From positions 1-42,007 of the forward strand of contig CACJLN010000009.1 in assembly GCA_902594255.1 (NCBI GenBank): a stretch of 42,007 bases of DNA, written 5' to 3'. Below the pieces are notes generated by a model that was given only the letters and a program-made list of their open reading frames with translations, was not told the DNA's origin and ran no database searches. The DNA is from an uncultured Pelagibacteraceae bacterium (GTDB lineage: Bacteria; Pseudomonadota; Alphaproteobacteria; Pelagibacterales; Pelagibacteraceae). Made by a program: the position numbers and the translations under genes. Below are positions 8,289 through 17,196 of the stretch, piece after piece (within the stretch, counting starts at the first letter, position 1; each line of letters begins with the position of its first letter).

Positions 8289-10004
8289 TTATCTAAGTTT
8301 GTAAATATTAAGACGACCAATTTCTTTTAATAAAATAATACTTTCTTTTTGAACTGGAGGATTAGATACATTATATGTAATAATATAATCGTTATCTGTA
8401 ATTGATCTATTTTGAATTCCTTCTTGATTATTTTTTAAGTTGTAGGATCTCATTAAAATATAGTCGTACTCTCTACCTCGAACATAAACTCCAGGATAAT
8501 ATTTTTCATATTTTTCTCCAAACCTGTTGACCCAACTATATCTTTTATCATTAAAGCCATATCCAACTTTGATGATTTCATCATTAGCGTTTTTTCTCCA
8601 ATCCTTTACAATATATTCTATAGCCTGTTGTTTTTGAATTAAGGGAACGTCTGCATCTGTTAAAATTTTTCCTTTATAATCCTTATGATCGTTGTAAATA
8701 AAATATCCACCACACAAATTAACAGCAATAAAAGTCACTAATAAAGATAAGGTGCAAAATTTTAGATATTTATTAAAACTTTGTGAAAACTGAATTATCC
8801 AAGGAGTTAAAAACCAAATAATAAAAAATAATGGTAATAAGTGAACTTGCATATCTAATCGCGCACCTTTAACCCAATTGGGTGAACCAAGGATTGCACC
8901 AGATATTATTACTAAAAATATGAACAAATAAGATGTGAATATAAAAAATAAAATTTTCTTATCTTTGACTGTGAAAAATCTTTTAAAGAATAGATAAAAA
9001 ATTAGTAATAGATAAGATATTATTGATTGAACAATTAGAATGATAGAATTAATTTTAAGAAGTAAAATTGAGAATTCAGATAATGGACCATCATAAATAT
9101 TTTTTAACTCTTGCAAATGTAGCTTGTTATAATGAAAGATACTCCAAAAAGGTGAGGAAATTGTATCTAAACCATTGTGCTTAAAAGTTCCACTAATATC
9201 TCCTGCCGCATAAAAAATACTCCAATAAGGATAACCAATTATCGTACTAAAAAATTCTTTTAAATTTATTGATTGGTCTAAATAGCCAAACAACTTTATA
9301 TCATTGATAATAAGATTTTTTAAAAAAGGGTACCAAATAAAATAAGAAAATAAAATTATCATTACAAAGATTGTGAGGAAAGGTTTTAGTATCTTTTTAA
9401 AATTAATTTCTGATGGATAAAAGAAAAAGACAAAAAAAGAGGAAAATAAATATGCAATCGAATTAGAAATTCCTGATAAATAAATAGATGGAGCCATAAA
9501 AGCAGGTAAGGCTAAAATTGCAAATTTATTAATACTTGGTTTATTTAAATACAATATAATTAAAATAAAAAATAAAAGATTTACTAATGTTAATACCCAT
9601 TGATTAGAAAGATGAGCAGAAATTGATCTCAAACACAAACTAAGTATTAAAGGTATGATAATAAAAAGAAATAGTTTCTGATTATTTCTTGATAATATAT
9701 ATCCAAGGACACATATTAAAATTAATTGTAATAAACTTAAAAAATAACTACTAAGCCATAAACTTGGAAATTTATTTAATAATTTTGAAAAGTAAATCAT
9801 TCCATTAGGATTTGGAATATTTTCAGAACTTATTAATCCAACTGGAATTTCAAAAAAGGGATATTTCAAACTAATCCACATAGTGGATGCTTCATCAACT
9901 TGCCACTGTGAAATATTTGACCATAAAGTTCTATCGTATAGTGAGAAAATTAGAATTAAAAAAAAAATTAAAAAATTCTTATTTTTAAATAATAATTCTC
10001 TCAT
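8289..10004 (-). CDS. Polytopic membrane protein, GT-C glycosyltransferase-like
   Basis: This 571-residue protein has many hydrophobic helices (roughly ten), beginning with FLIFFLILIFSLY at about residues 11-23. The first loop after helix 1 contains QVDEASTMWISLKYPFFEI and then PNPNGMIYFSKLLNKFP, an acidic first loop such as GT-C transferases use to bind lipid-linked sugars. The C-terminal 150 residues are mostly soluble and presumably periplasmic. I infer a membrane glycosyltransferase using the product of the GT2 gene 70 nt downstream, for surface polysaccharide or lipid decoration, but no specific family can be named. It starts next to the mrp stop, with the ATG at 10004. Confidence 0.65.
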   Translation of the reverse strand: MRELLFKNKNFLIFFLILIFSLYDRTLWSNISQWQVDEASTMWISLKYPFFEIPVGLISSENIPNPNGMIYFSKLLNKFPSLWLSSYFLSLLQLILICVLGYILSRNNQKLFLFIIIPLILSLCLRSISAHLSNQWVLTLVNLLFFILIILYLNKPSINKFAILALPAFMAPSIYLSGISNSIAYLFSSFFVFFFYPSEINFKKILKPFLTIFVMIILFSYFIWYPFLKNLIINDIKLFGYLDQSINLKEFFSTIIGYPYWSIFYAAGDISGTFKHNGLDTISSPFWSIFHYNKLHLQELKNIYDGPLSEFSILLLKINSIILIVQSIISYLLLIFYLFFKRFFTVKDKKILFFIFTSYLFIFLVIISGAILGSPNWVKGARLDMQVHLLPLFFIIWFLTPWIIQFSQSFNKYLKFCTLSLLVTFIAVNLCGGYFIYNDHKDYKGKILTDADVPLIQKQQAIEYIVKDWRKNANDEIIKVGYGFNDKRYSWVNRFGEKYEKYYPGVYVRGREYDYILMRSYNLKNNQEGIQNRSITDNDYIITYNVSNPPVQKESIILLKEIGRLNIYKLR

Positions 10005-10829
10005 TTAGAAAAAAATTGATTTTAATTTTTTTGCTAAATCTAAATATATTTTTGATATTTCATGTTGAGGATCCTTTTCGACGATAGGTAAACCAAGGTC
10101 TCCTTGTTTTCCAATTTCTGGATTGATAGGTATTTCTCCTAAGAAATCTTTATTAAATTCTTCTGCAGTTTTTTTTACTCCACCTTCTCCAAAAATATTA
10201 TATTTTTTTCCATCATCCCCAACAAAGAAACTCATATTGTCAACTAATCCTAAAACTTTTACATTTAATTTATCAAACATTTTTATTCCTCTTTTAACAT
10301 CTAAAAGAGCCACTTCTTGGGGTGTGGATACAATAATTGCTCCATTCATTTCAATGCCTTGAGAAAAAGTCAATTGAGTATCACCAGTTCCAGGGGGCAT
10401 ATCTACAATTATAAAATCTAAATCTTTCCAATTGACCTGCTGAGTGAATGTTTTGATTGCACTTGTTACCATTGGGCCTCTCCATATCATTGGAGTTTTT
10501 TCATCTGTCAGAAATCCTATAGACATACATTGGATGTCATATTTGATAACGGGTTCTAATTTTTGACCATCACTTTTTGGTTTCTCATTTATTCCAAACA
10601 TTTTTGGAATAGAGGGTCCATATATATCAGCGTCCAATAATCCGACTTTACAACCATTTTGTTTTAAAGCTAAAGCAAGGTTAGTTGCAAAAGTCGATTT
10701 TCCGACACCCCCTTTGGCACTTGAAATTGCGATGGTAAACTTAGTTCCGTTAATTGGCTTCTTTTCACGTGAGCTTCCACTCAGTTTTTTTCTCATTGCG
10801 TCACTTAATTCTGGCTTTTCCTTTGGCAT
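10005..10829 (-). CDS. mrp: Mrp/NBP35-family P-loop ATPase (short form, no MIP18 domain)
   Basis: Mrp (ApbC) proteins carry and deliver iron-sulfur clusters. The deviant Walker A is SAKGGVGKST (residues 37-46), followed by GLLDADIYGPSIPKMFG, the MIWRGPMV segment, DMPPGTGDTQLT, and VSTPQEVALLDVKRGIKMF, all typical of the family. Two common features are absent. The N-terminal MIP18/FeS-assembly domain is missing, with only about 30 charged residues before the P-loop, and the CxxC usually found after the NMS motif is replaced (NMSFFVGDDGKKYNIFG). At 274 aa it is shorter than the usual 350-380 aa form. It diverges from hflK across 52 nt. Confidence 0.88.
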   Translation of the reverse strand: MPKEKPELSDAMRKKLSGSSREKKPINGTKFTIAISSAKGGVGKSTFATNLALALKQNGCKVGLLDADIYGPSIPKMFGINEKPKSDGQKLEPVIKYDIQCMSIGFLTDEKTPMIWRGPMVTSAIKTFTQQVNWKDLDFIIVDMPPGTGDTQLTFSQGIEMNGAIIVSTPQEVALLDVKRGIKMFDKLNVKVLGLVDNMSFFVGDDGKKYNIFGEGGVKKTAEEFNKDFLGEIPINPEIGKQGDLGLPIVEKDPQHEISKIYLDLAKKLKSIFF

Positions 10830-10843
10830 TTGAGGATCTTACC

Positions 10844-10873
10844 TTGTTTTTCCATATAAAGACATTATATAGA
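10844..10873 (+). promoter_or_regulatory. Putative promoter of the hflK operon
   Basis: TTGTTT (10844-10849) and TATAGA (10868-10873), 18 nt apart, or TATATA (10866-10871) at 16 nt, sit in the 52-nt divergent gap. Transcription would start only 2-4 nt before the hflK ATG at 10882, suggesting a leaderless or nearly leaderless message. No Shine-Dalgarno sequence precedes the ATG. Confidence 0.45.
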
Positions 10874-10881
10874 TTGGCACT

Positions 10882-11988
10882 ATGCCAGATGATTTTAGAC
10901 AAAGCGGTGGAAGCCCATGGGGCAAGCCTCCAGGAGGAGGAGGAAGTGGAAACGGTTCGGGTAGAGGTCCAACTCCACCAGATATCGATAAAATCATAAG
11001 AGAATTTCAAGAAAAATTAAAAAAATTTTTACCAGGCGGTAGTTCGTCAGGTGGAAAACAAGCGATATTAGTTTTAATCATTCTTGGTTTTGTTTGGTTA
11101 GCAAGTGGTCTTTACAGAGTACTACCAGATGAACAAGGAGTGGTTTTAAGATTTGGAAAGTTTGTAAAAACTACTCAACCAGGATTAAATTATCATATTC
11201 CTTTTCCGGTAGAGTCTGTACTAACTCCAAAAGTTACTAAGGTTAACAGAATAGATATAGGTTTTAGATCTGAAAGAGACAGTGGATTTTCTTCTCAAGG
11301 AGGAGTTGCTGATGTTCCACAAGAAAGCTTAATGTTAACTGGAGACGAAAATATAGTTAACATAGATTTTTCAGTATTTTGGGTAATTAAAGATGCTGGA
11401 AATTTTTTATTTAAAATTCAAGATCCAGAGGGCACTGTAAAAGCTGCAGCTGAAACTGCAATGAGAGAAGTTATTGCTCGGTCAAATATTCAACCTATTC
11501 TTACTGAGGGAAGGTCTTTAATAGAAACTGATACACAAGAAATAATTCAAAAAATTTTGGATGAATACACAAGTGGTATTCAAATTACTCAAGTTCAAAC
11601 CCAAAAAGCTGATCCACCAGATCAAGTAATTGATGCCTTTAGAGATGTCCAAGCTGCGAGAGCTGATATGGAAAGATCTAAAAACGAGGCTGAAGCATAT
11701 GCAAATGATGTAATACCAAGAGCTCGGGGTGAAGCGGCAAAAATATTACAAGCTGCTGAAGCATATAAAAAAGAAGTTGTTGCAAAAGCAGAAGGTGAAG
11801 CGAGTAGATTTTTAGCAATATACAATGAGTATAAAAATGCAAAATCAGTAACACAAGAAAGAATGTATTTAGAGACAATGGAAAAAGTTCTAGCAGACAT
11901 AGATAAAGTAATTATTGAAAAGAATGCTGGATCGGGTGTAGTGCCGTATTTGCCACTGCCTGAATTAAAAAAGAAAGTGACTAATTAA
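10882..11988 (+). CDS. hflK: HflK, SPFH-domain modulator of FtsH
   Basis: HflK assembles with HflC into a membrane cage around the FtsH protease and modulates its access to membrane substrates. The N-terminus is cytoplasmic and rich in Gly and Pro (SPWGKPPGGGGSGNGSGRGP, residues 11-30), as usual for HflK. One helix follows (about 61-77), then the periplasmic SPFH/band-7 domain (YRVLPDEQGVVLRFGK, VNIDFSVFWVI, AMREVIARS) and a long Ala/Glu-rich coiled coil (NEAEAYANDVIPRARGEAAK). The length of 368 aa is normal. It is followed by hflC after 3 nt. Confidence 0.95.
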   Translation: MPDDFRQSGGSPWGKPPGGGGSGNGSGRGPTPPDIDKIIREFQEKLKKFLPGGSSSGGKQAILVLIILGFVWLASGLYRVLPDEQGVVLRFGKFVKTTQPGLNYHIPFPVESVLTPKVTKVNRIDIGFRSERDSGFSSQGGVADVPQESLMLTGDENIVNIDFSVFWVIKDAGNFLFKIQDPEGTVKAAAETAMREVIARSNIQPILTEGRSLIETDTQEIIQKILDEYTSGIQITQVQTQKADPPDQVIDAFRDVQAARADMERSKNEAEAYANDVIPRARGEAAKILQAAEAYKKEVVAKAEGEASRFLAIYNEYKNAKSVTQERMYLETMEKVLADIDKVIIEKNAGSGVVPYLPLPELKKKVTN

Positions 11989-11991
11989 TAT

Positions 11992-12864
11992 ATGAATATG
12001 GGAAAAGTTATTGCTGGTATAAGTGTTGCGATCGCTGCAACATTATTTTTTTCAATCTTTATAGTAAAAGAAGTAAATCAAGCTATCGTTTTACAGTTTG
12101 GTGATCCAAAAAGAATAATTGTAAAACCAGGTTTAAATTTTAAAATTCCATTTATCCAAAACGTGGTCTTTTTAGATAAGAGAATTTTAAACTTAGATAC
12201 TCCACCAGAAGAAGTAATTGCTTCTGATCAAAAAAGATTAATTGTGGATGCCTTTGCAAGATTTCAAATAGTTGATCCTTTAAAATTTTATATCTCTGTG
12301 GGTAATGAACGGGTTGCTAGATCAAGATTAGCAACAATTATTAATTCAAGAATTAGAAATGTTTTAGGTCAGCAAGAACTCCAAACTTTATTATCTGAAG
12401 ATAGAACAAAGCAAATGGCTCTAATTCAAGAAGGAGTTAATAATGAGGCCGAAAACTTTGGGATAAAAATTAACGATGTCCGAATAAAAAGAGCCGATCT
12501 TCCTCAAGCAAACAGTGATGCGATTTTTAGAAGAATGCAAACTGAGAGGGAAAGAGAAGCGAAAGAATTTAGAGCAAGAGGTGCAGAGATGGCTGTAACG
12601 ATTACTTCAACAGCGGATAAAGAAGTAACTGTCATCTTAGCTGACGCACAAAAGAAATCAGAAATTATGAAAGGTGAAGGTGATGGTAAGAGAAATAATA
12701 TATTTGCTAGCGCCTTTGGCCAAGATCCGGAATTCTTTGCATTTTATCGAGCAATGCAAGCATATGAAAAAGCTTTAATTGGCGGTGAAACATCTTTAAT
12801 TTTATCACCTGACAGTGAGTTCTTTAAATTCTTTGGAAATATAAAGCAGCCCCAACCTAATTAA
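11992..12864 (+). CDS. hflC: HflC, SPFH-domain partner of HflK
   Basis: HflC is the second subunit of the HflKC cage. A single N-terminal helix (AGISVAIAATLFFSIFIV, about residues 8-26) is followed by the band-7 domain (VNQAIVLQFGDPKR, GLNFKIPFIQNV, DAFARFQIVDPLKFY) and the helical segment (MQTEREREAKEFRARGAE). Next come the ADAQKKSEIMKGEGDGKRNNIFA and DPEFFAFYRAMQAYEKAL segments typical of HflC. The product is 290 aa, the usual length. It lies 3 nt after hflK with the DUF2065 gene directly downstream. Confidence 0.95.
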   Translation: MNMGKVIAGISVAIAATLFFSIFIVKEVNQAIVLQFGDPKRIIVKPGLNFKIPFIQNVVFLDKRILNLDTPPEEVIASDQKRLIVDAFARFQIVDPLKFYISVGNERVARSRLATIINSRIRNVLGQQELQTLLSEDRTKQMALIQEGVNNEAENFGIKINDVRIKRADLPQANSDAIFRRMQTEREREAKEFRARGAEMAVTITSTADKEVTVILADAQKKSEIMKGEGDGKRNNIFASAFGQDPEFFAFYRAMQAYEKALIGGETSLILSPDSEFFKFFGNIKQPQPN

Positions 12865-12870
12865 ACTTTG

Positions 12871-13056
12871 ATGAGGGAATTGATCATAGCTTTTGGTCTA
12901 TTCTTATTTATAGAGGGTCTTTTATATGCCATATTTCCAGCAAAAATGAAAAGTATGTTAAAAAAATTGGAATTAATTAATGATAATCAGCTTAGAAGTG
13001 CTGGACTAATTTTTGCATCAATTGGGTTTATCATTATTTACTTCATTAAAAGCTAA
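12871..13056 (+). CDS. DUF2065 (YjeT-like) small membrane protein
   Basis: This 61-residue protein has two hydrophobic helices (LIIAFGLFLFIEGLLYAIF and GLIFASIGFIIIYFI) joined by a basic hinge (PAKMKSMLKKLE). The pattern matches the DUF2065/YjeT family, which commonly accompanies hflKC and degP in proteobacteria. The exact role is unknown; position suggests a small accessory of the HflKC/FtsH/DegP quality-control set. A TTG precedes the ATG by one codon (12868); the ATG at 12871 is the better start. The stop is followed by the degP ATG after 1 nt. Confidence 0.88.
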   Translation: MRELIIAFGLFLFIEGLLYAIFPAKMKSMLKKLELINDNQLRSAGLIFASIGFIIIYFIKS

Positions 13057-13057
13057 T

Positions 13058-14464
13058 ATGAATAAATTAAAGATACTCTTTGTAACAACTCTATTAATTT
13101 TAAGTTTCCAAGTAAAATCTTTCTCTAAAGAAATACCAGGTTCGTTTGCTGATTTAGCAGAAAAATTAATGCCGTCAGTCGTCAATATCTCTACAACAAC
13201 GACAATTACAACTCAATCAAATCCGTTTCCTTTCCAATTTCCTCCAGGCTCACCATTTGAGGATATGTTCAAAGAATTTGGCGCACCTCAAGAAAGAAAA
13301 TCCTCGGCCTTAGGATCAGGATTTATTATAGATGAAAAAGGTATAGTGGTTACAAACAATCACGTAATCCAAGATGCAGAAAACATTATTATAAGAGTGA
13401 ACGGAGATAAAGAGTTTAATGCTAAAGTTATAGGCTCTGATCCATTATCAGATATTGCTATTTTACAATTAGAAACAAAAGAAAAGTTTACTCCAGTAAA
13501 GTTTGGTAACTCTGATAATGCAAGAATTGGTGATTGGGTTATTGCAATTGGTAATCCCTTTGGTTTAGGTGGAACTGTTACGTCAGGAATAATTTCAGCA
13601 AGAAATAGATCTATTGGTTTATCAAGATATGAGGATTATATACAAACAGATGCATCAATAAATTCAGGAAACTCCGGTGGTCCTTTATTTGATATGAATG
13701 GAGATGTGATAGGAATTAACACTGCAATTTTAGGAAGAAGCGGTTCTATTGGAATTGGTTTTGCTATCCCATCCAATAGTGCAAAAATTGTAATTGACCA
13801 ATTAATTGAATTTGGTGAAACAAAAAGAGGATGGTTAGGAGTTAGAATTCAAGATGTTACAAAAGAAATTGCTGAGGTAGAAAAATTAGATGAACCACGA
13901 GGTGCACTTGTTGCAAGTGTTGCAGAAAACAGTCCATCAGATAAAGCAGGAGTTAAAGCCGGAGATATTATTTTAGAGTTCAATGGTGAAAAAATTAAAG
14001 TAATGAAAGAACTTCCAATGATAGTCGCAAGAACAGAAGTTGGCAAAAAAGTAAAAGTCAAAATTTGGCGAGATAAAAAAGAGATAACTAAAACTATAAC
14101 ACTTGGCAGGCTAGAGACATCAGAGGACTTTAAAGTTGCAGAAAAAAAAGCTAAACCTAAGGAAACAAGAATAGAGAAATTAAAAATAACAGTAAGAGAA
14201 CTCAATAAAGAAGATATTAAAAATAGGAATTTGCCAAATCAAACCTCTGGTTTAGTAATAACTCAGATCGAAGCTGATAGTCCTTTAGCAAAATCGCTTG
14301 ATATAAATAGTATAATTTTAGAGGCTCAAAAAAAGAAAATAAGATCAATAAATGATTTAAATCAAGCTTTAGATCAAGTGTTGAAAACAAGTGAAAAAAC
14401 TTTGTTATTAGTTATCTATAATAGTCAAAATCAAAGAAGATATATTGGTGTTAGATTGAATTAA
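13058..14464 (+). CDS. degP: DegP/HtrA-family periplasmic serine protease
   Basis: This protease and chaperone degrades misfolded envelope proteins. It starts with a Sec-type signal peptide (MNKLKILFVTTLLILSFQVK, cleavage near residue 23). The chymotrypsin-like domain carries the catalytic triad: His102 in VTNNHVI, Asp132 in SDIAIL and Ser206 in NSGNSGGPL. PDZ1 follows at about 245-345 (RGWLGVRIQD, SDKAGVKAGDIILEFNG) and a more diverged PDZ2 ends the protein (SGLVITQIEADSPLA). Length is 468 aa from the ATG at 13058. An upstream in-frame TTG at 13013 would overlap the DUF2065 gene and put a non-signal extension before the leader, so it is rejected. Downstream, miaA follows after 3 nt. Confidence 0.95.
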   Translation: MNKLKILFVTTLLILSFQVKSFSKEIPGSFADLAEKLMPSVVNISTTTTITTQSNPFPFQFPPGSPFEDMFKEFGAPQERKSSALGSGFIIDEKGIVVTNNHVIQDAENIIIRVNGDKEFNAKVIGSDPLSDIAILQLETKEKFTPVKFGNSDNARIGDWVIAIGNPFGLGGTVTSGIISARNRSIGLSRYEDYIQTDASINSGNSGGPLFDMNGDVIGINTAILGRSGSIGIGFAIPSNSAKIVIDQLIEFGETKRGWLGVRIQDVTKEIAEVEKLDEPRGALVASVAENSPSDKAGVKAGDIILEFNGEKIKVMKELPMIVARTEVGKKVKVKIWRDKKEITKTITLGRLETSEDFKVAEKKAKPKETRIEKLKITVRELNKEDIKNRNLPNQTSGLVITQIEADSPLAKSLDINSIILEAQKKKIRSINDLNQALDQVLKTSEKTLLLVIYNSQNQRRYIGVRLN

Positions 14465-14467
14465 TTT

Positions 14468-15376
14468 ATGGATTTAAGATCCAAAATTATTTTAATTTAT
14501 GGTCCAACAGCATCTGGAAAATCTAATTTTGCTATTAAACTTTCAAAAAAAATCAATGGTGAAATTATTAATGCAGATAGCATGCAAGTTTATAAAGAAC
14601 TTAAAGTCTTATCAGCAAGACCCTCTAAAAAAGAATATAAAAGAATAAAACACCATCTCTTCGGATTTCATAGTGTAAAAAAAAAATTTTCCACTGGTGA
14701 TTGGCTAAAATTAGCTAAAAAAAAAATCGAAGATATTAAAAAAAGAAAAAAAGTCCCAATTCTTGTTGGGGGCACAGGTTTATATTTTAAATCTTTAACG
14801 GATGGTTTGGTGAGTATTCCAAATATTCCAATCAAATTTAGAGAAAAAGTAAGGTCTTTGCACAAAAAAATAGGAAGCAAAAAATTTTTTTCAAAATTGA
14901 TTAAACTTGATCCACTAGTCAAAAACAGAATTAAATCTTCTGATACTCAAAGATCAATAAGAGCTTATGAAGTAAAATCTTTTACTAAAAAATCAATTTA
15001 CCTATGGTTTAAAAAAACAAATTCAAACTATCAACAAAAGGATTTTTATAAAATTTATATAGATTTTCCTAAAGATAAATTGGTAGAGAGAATACATCTT
15101 AGAGCTCAAGAAATGTTAAAAAAAGGTGCAATTTCAGAGGTAAAAAAATTTAATAGCCTCAAAGTCAGAAATGATAAAACGGCCTATAAAGCTATTGGTA
15201 TTAGAGAAGTAAATGAGTATCTCCAAAAAAAAATTGAAATTACTGATGTTATTGAAAAAATATCAATAAAGACAAGGCAATACGCCAAAAGACAAAGGAC
15301 ATGGGCAAACGGAAATATGCAAAATTGGAACAAAATAAATCCAATTCAGTTAACTGACTTTTTAAAAAAGATTTAG
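14468..15376 (+). CDS. miaA: tRNA dimethylallyltransferase
   Basis: MiaA adds a dimethylallyl group to A37 of tRNAs that read UNN codons. The P-loop is GPTASGKS (residues 12-19), followed by the NADSMQVYKELKVLSARP and HHLFGFHSV segments, PILVGGTGLYFKSLTDGL (about 95-112), and the C-terminal TRQYAKRQRTWANGN motif with its catalytic region. At 302 aa it has the normal size. Lysine content is very high, like its neighbours. It is the last gene of the hflK-hflC-DUF2065-degP run; a 53-nt gap with promoter-like boxes separates it from ilvB. Confidence 0.95.
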   Translation: MDLRSKIILIYGPTASGKSNFAIKLSKKINGEIINADSMQVYKELKVLSARPSKKEYKRIKHHLFGFHSVKKKFSTGDWLKLAKKKIEDIKKRKKVPILVGGTGLYFKSLTDGLVSIPNIPIKFREKVRSLHKKIGSKKFFSKLIKLDPLVKNRIKSSDTQRSIRAYEVKSFTKKSIYLWFKKTNSNYQQKDFYKIYIDFPKDKLVERIHLRAQEMLKKGAISEVKKFNSLKVRNDKTAYKAIGIREVNEYLQKKIEITDVIEKISIKTRQYAKRQRTWANGNMQNWNKINPIQLTDFLKKI

Positions 15377-15393
15377 ATATTACCTACTTAGTC

Positions 15394-15423
15394 TTGACCA
15401 ATTAGCACAACTTCAGCTAGATT
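15394..15423 (+). promoter_or_regulatory. Putative promoter of the ilvB operon
   Basis: TTGACC (15394-15399) is a five-of-six match to the -35 consensus, and TAGATT (15418-15423) lies 18 nt downstream. The predicted start of transcription falls at about 15430, which is the A of the ilvB ATG, and no ribosome-binding sequence is present. This suggests a leaderless message. No attenuator-type leader peptide fits in the 53-nt gap. Confidence 0.5.
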
Positions 15424-15429
15424 GGTTTA

Positions 15430-17196
15430 ATGTCAAAATTATATTCAGGAGCTGAAATTGTATTTAAATGTCTTGAAGATCAAGATGTTGAATTTATTTT
15501 TGGTTATCCTGGTGGTGCAGTTTTACCTATTTATGATGAGTTGAAAAACCATTCATCTATCAAGCATATATTAGTAAGACATGAACAAGGGGCAGGACAT
15601 GCTGCAGAAGGTTATGCAAGATCATCTGGTAAACCTGGCATAGTTTTGGTTACCTCCGGACCAGGCGCAACTAATGTTGTCACAGCTTTAACAGATGCTT
15701 ATATGGATTCCGTTCCTTTAATTTGTATTTCGGGACAAGTACCAACACATTTAATTGGCACAGATGCTTTTCAAGAATGTGATACAACTGGTATCACAAG
15801 ACCTTGTACTAAACATAATTGGTTAGTAAAAGATATAAAAGATTTGACAAAGATTTTACACGAAGCATTTGAGGTTGCTACAACTGGTCGACCAGGGCCA
15901 GTGTTGGTTGATATTCCAAAAGATATTCAATTTGCAAAGACAAACTATTCAAAACCAAAAAAAATAAAAAAGGTTAACGGTAAGTCTCATAACAGATTTA
16001 CTCAGAGTGAAATTAATGAATTGATTAATTTAATTTCAAAAGCAAAAAAGCCAATGATCTATACTGGAGGTGGTGTTATAAACTCTGGACCAAAAGCGAG
16101 TGAAGCATTGAGAGAGTTTGTAAGACTAGTAGGTTTTCCTATTACATCAACACTTCAAGGCCTAGGGGCGTTTCCAGGGGATGACAATCAATTTATTGGA
16201 ATGTTGGGAATGCATGGAACTTATGAAGCAAACAATGCAATGCATGATTGTGATTTGTTAATTAATATTGGGGCTAGATTTGATGACAGAATAACAGGTA
16301 AGATCGATGAGTTTTCTCCTAAATCAAAAAAAGTTCATATTGATATTGATCCATCATCAATTAATAAGATTATTAAAGTAGATTTAGCTATAGTTGGTGA
16401 TGTGAACGAGGTTTTAAAATCGACTATAAAAAAGATTAATCAAAAACAAAATGGTATTAAAGTTTCAAATAAACAAAAAATATCAAAATGGTGGGAACAA
16501 ATACAAAAATGGCGTGAGAAAGACTCTTTAGGCTTTATCAATAGTGATAAAACTATAAAACCTCAACATGCTGTAAAAAGATTATATGAACTTACAAAAT
16601 CTCAGGATACTTTTATAACTACAGAAGTGGGTCAACATCAAATGTGGGCGGCACAACACTATAAGTTTAATAAACCAAACAGATGGATGACATCAGGCGG
16701 TCTTGGGACTATGGGCTACGGACTTCCAGCGGCTGTAGGTGTTCAAATAGCACACCCAGATAAACTAGTTATAGATATTGCAGGAGAAGCATCTGTTTTA
16801 ATGACAATGCAGGAAATGTCCACTGCAGTTCAATATAATTTACCGATTAAGATATTTGTCTTGAATAATCAGTATATGGGAATGGTTAGACAGTGGCAGG
16901 AATTACTTCATGAAAAAAATTACTCTGAGAGTTATTCTGAGGCATTACCTGATTTTGTAAAATTAGCTGAGGCCTATGGTTGTAAAGGTATTAAAGCCTC
17001 TAAACCCCAGGAACTTGACGAAAAAATAAAAGAAATGATTGATCATAAAGGTCCAGTAATTTTTGACTGCCAGGTAGACCCAAAGGAAAATTGTTTCCCA
17101 ATGATTCCATCAGGTAAACCACATAATCAAATGATTTTAGGACCTAACGATAAGGAAGAAAATAAGATTACTGGAAAAGGAAAAGCTCTAGTTTAA
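15430..17196 (+). CDS. ilvB: Acetolactate synthase, large (catalytic) subunit
   Basis: This TPP enzyme makes acetolactate or acetohydroxybutyrate, the first committed step of valine, leucine and isoleucine synthesis. The N-terminal PYR domain has IFGYPGGAVLPIYDEL and the catalytic Glu52 in RHEQGAGHAAEGYAR. The central FAD-binding domain holds PMIYTGGGV and GMHGTYEANNAMHDCD, and the C-terminal TPP domain has TSGGLGTMGYGLPAAVG and AGEASVLMTMQE to LNNQYMGMVRQWQ. Length is 588 aa, normal for the family. Its stop shares one base with the ilvN ATG, implying translational coupling of the two subunits. Confidence 0.96.
   Translation: MSKLYSGAEIVFKCLEDQDVEFIFGYPGGAVLPIYDELKNHSSIKHILVRHEQGAGHAAEGYARSSGKPGIVLVTSGPGATNVVTALTDAYMDSVPLICISGQVPTHLIGTDAFQECDTTGITRPCTKHNWLVKDIKDLTKILHEAFEVATTGRPGPVLVDIPKDIQFAKTNYSKPKKIKKVNGKSHNRFTQSEINELINLISKAKKPMIYTGGGVINSGPKASEALREFVRLVGFPITSTLQGLGAFPGDDNQFIGMLGMHGTYEANNAMHDCDLLINIGARFDDRITGKIDEFSPKSKKVHIDIDPSSINKIIKVDLAIVGDVNEVLKSTIKKINQKQNGIKVSNKQKISKWWEQIQKWREKDSLGFINSDKTIKPQHAVKRLYELTKSQDTFITTEVGQHQMWAAQHYKFNKPNRWMTSGGLGTMGYGLPAAVGVQIAHPDKLVIDIAGEASVLMTMQEMSTAVQYNLPIKIFVLNNQYMGMVRQWQELLHEKNYSESYSEALPDFVKLAEAYGCKGIKASKPQELDEKIKEMIDHKGPVIFDCQVDPKENCFPMIPSGKPHNQMILGPNDKEENKITGKGKALV

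Noticed and set aside
13013..13057. TTG start extending degP upstream by 15 codons
   Set aside because: The extension overlaps the DUF2065 gene and precedes a good signal peptide beginning at the ATG at 13058.
15377..15429. Leader-peptide attenuator or riboswitch before ilvB
   Set aside because: Only 53 nt, with no Leu/Val/Ile-rich short ORF and no stable alternative stems; a simple promoter explains it better.
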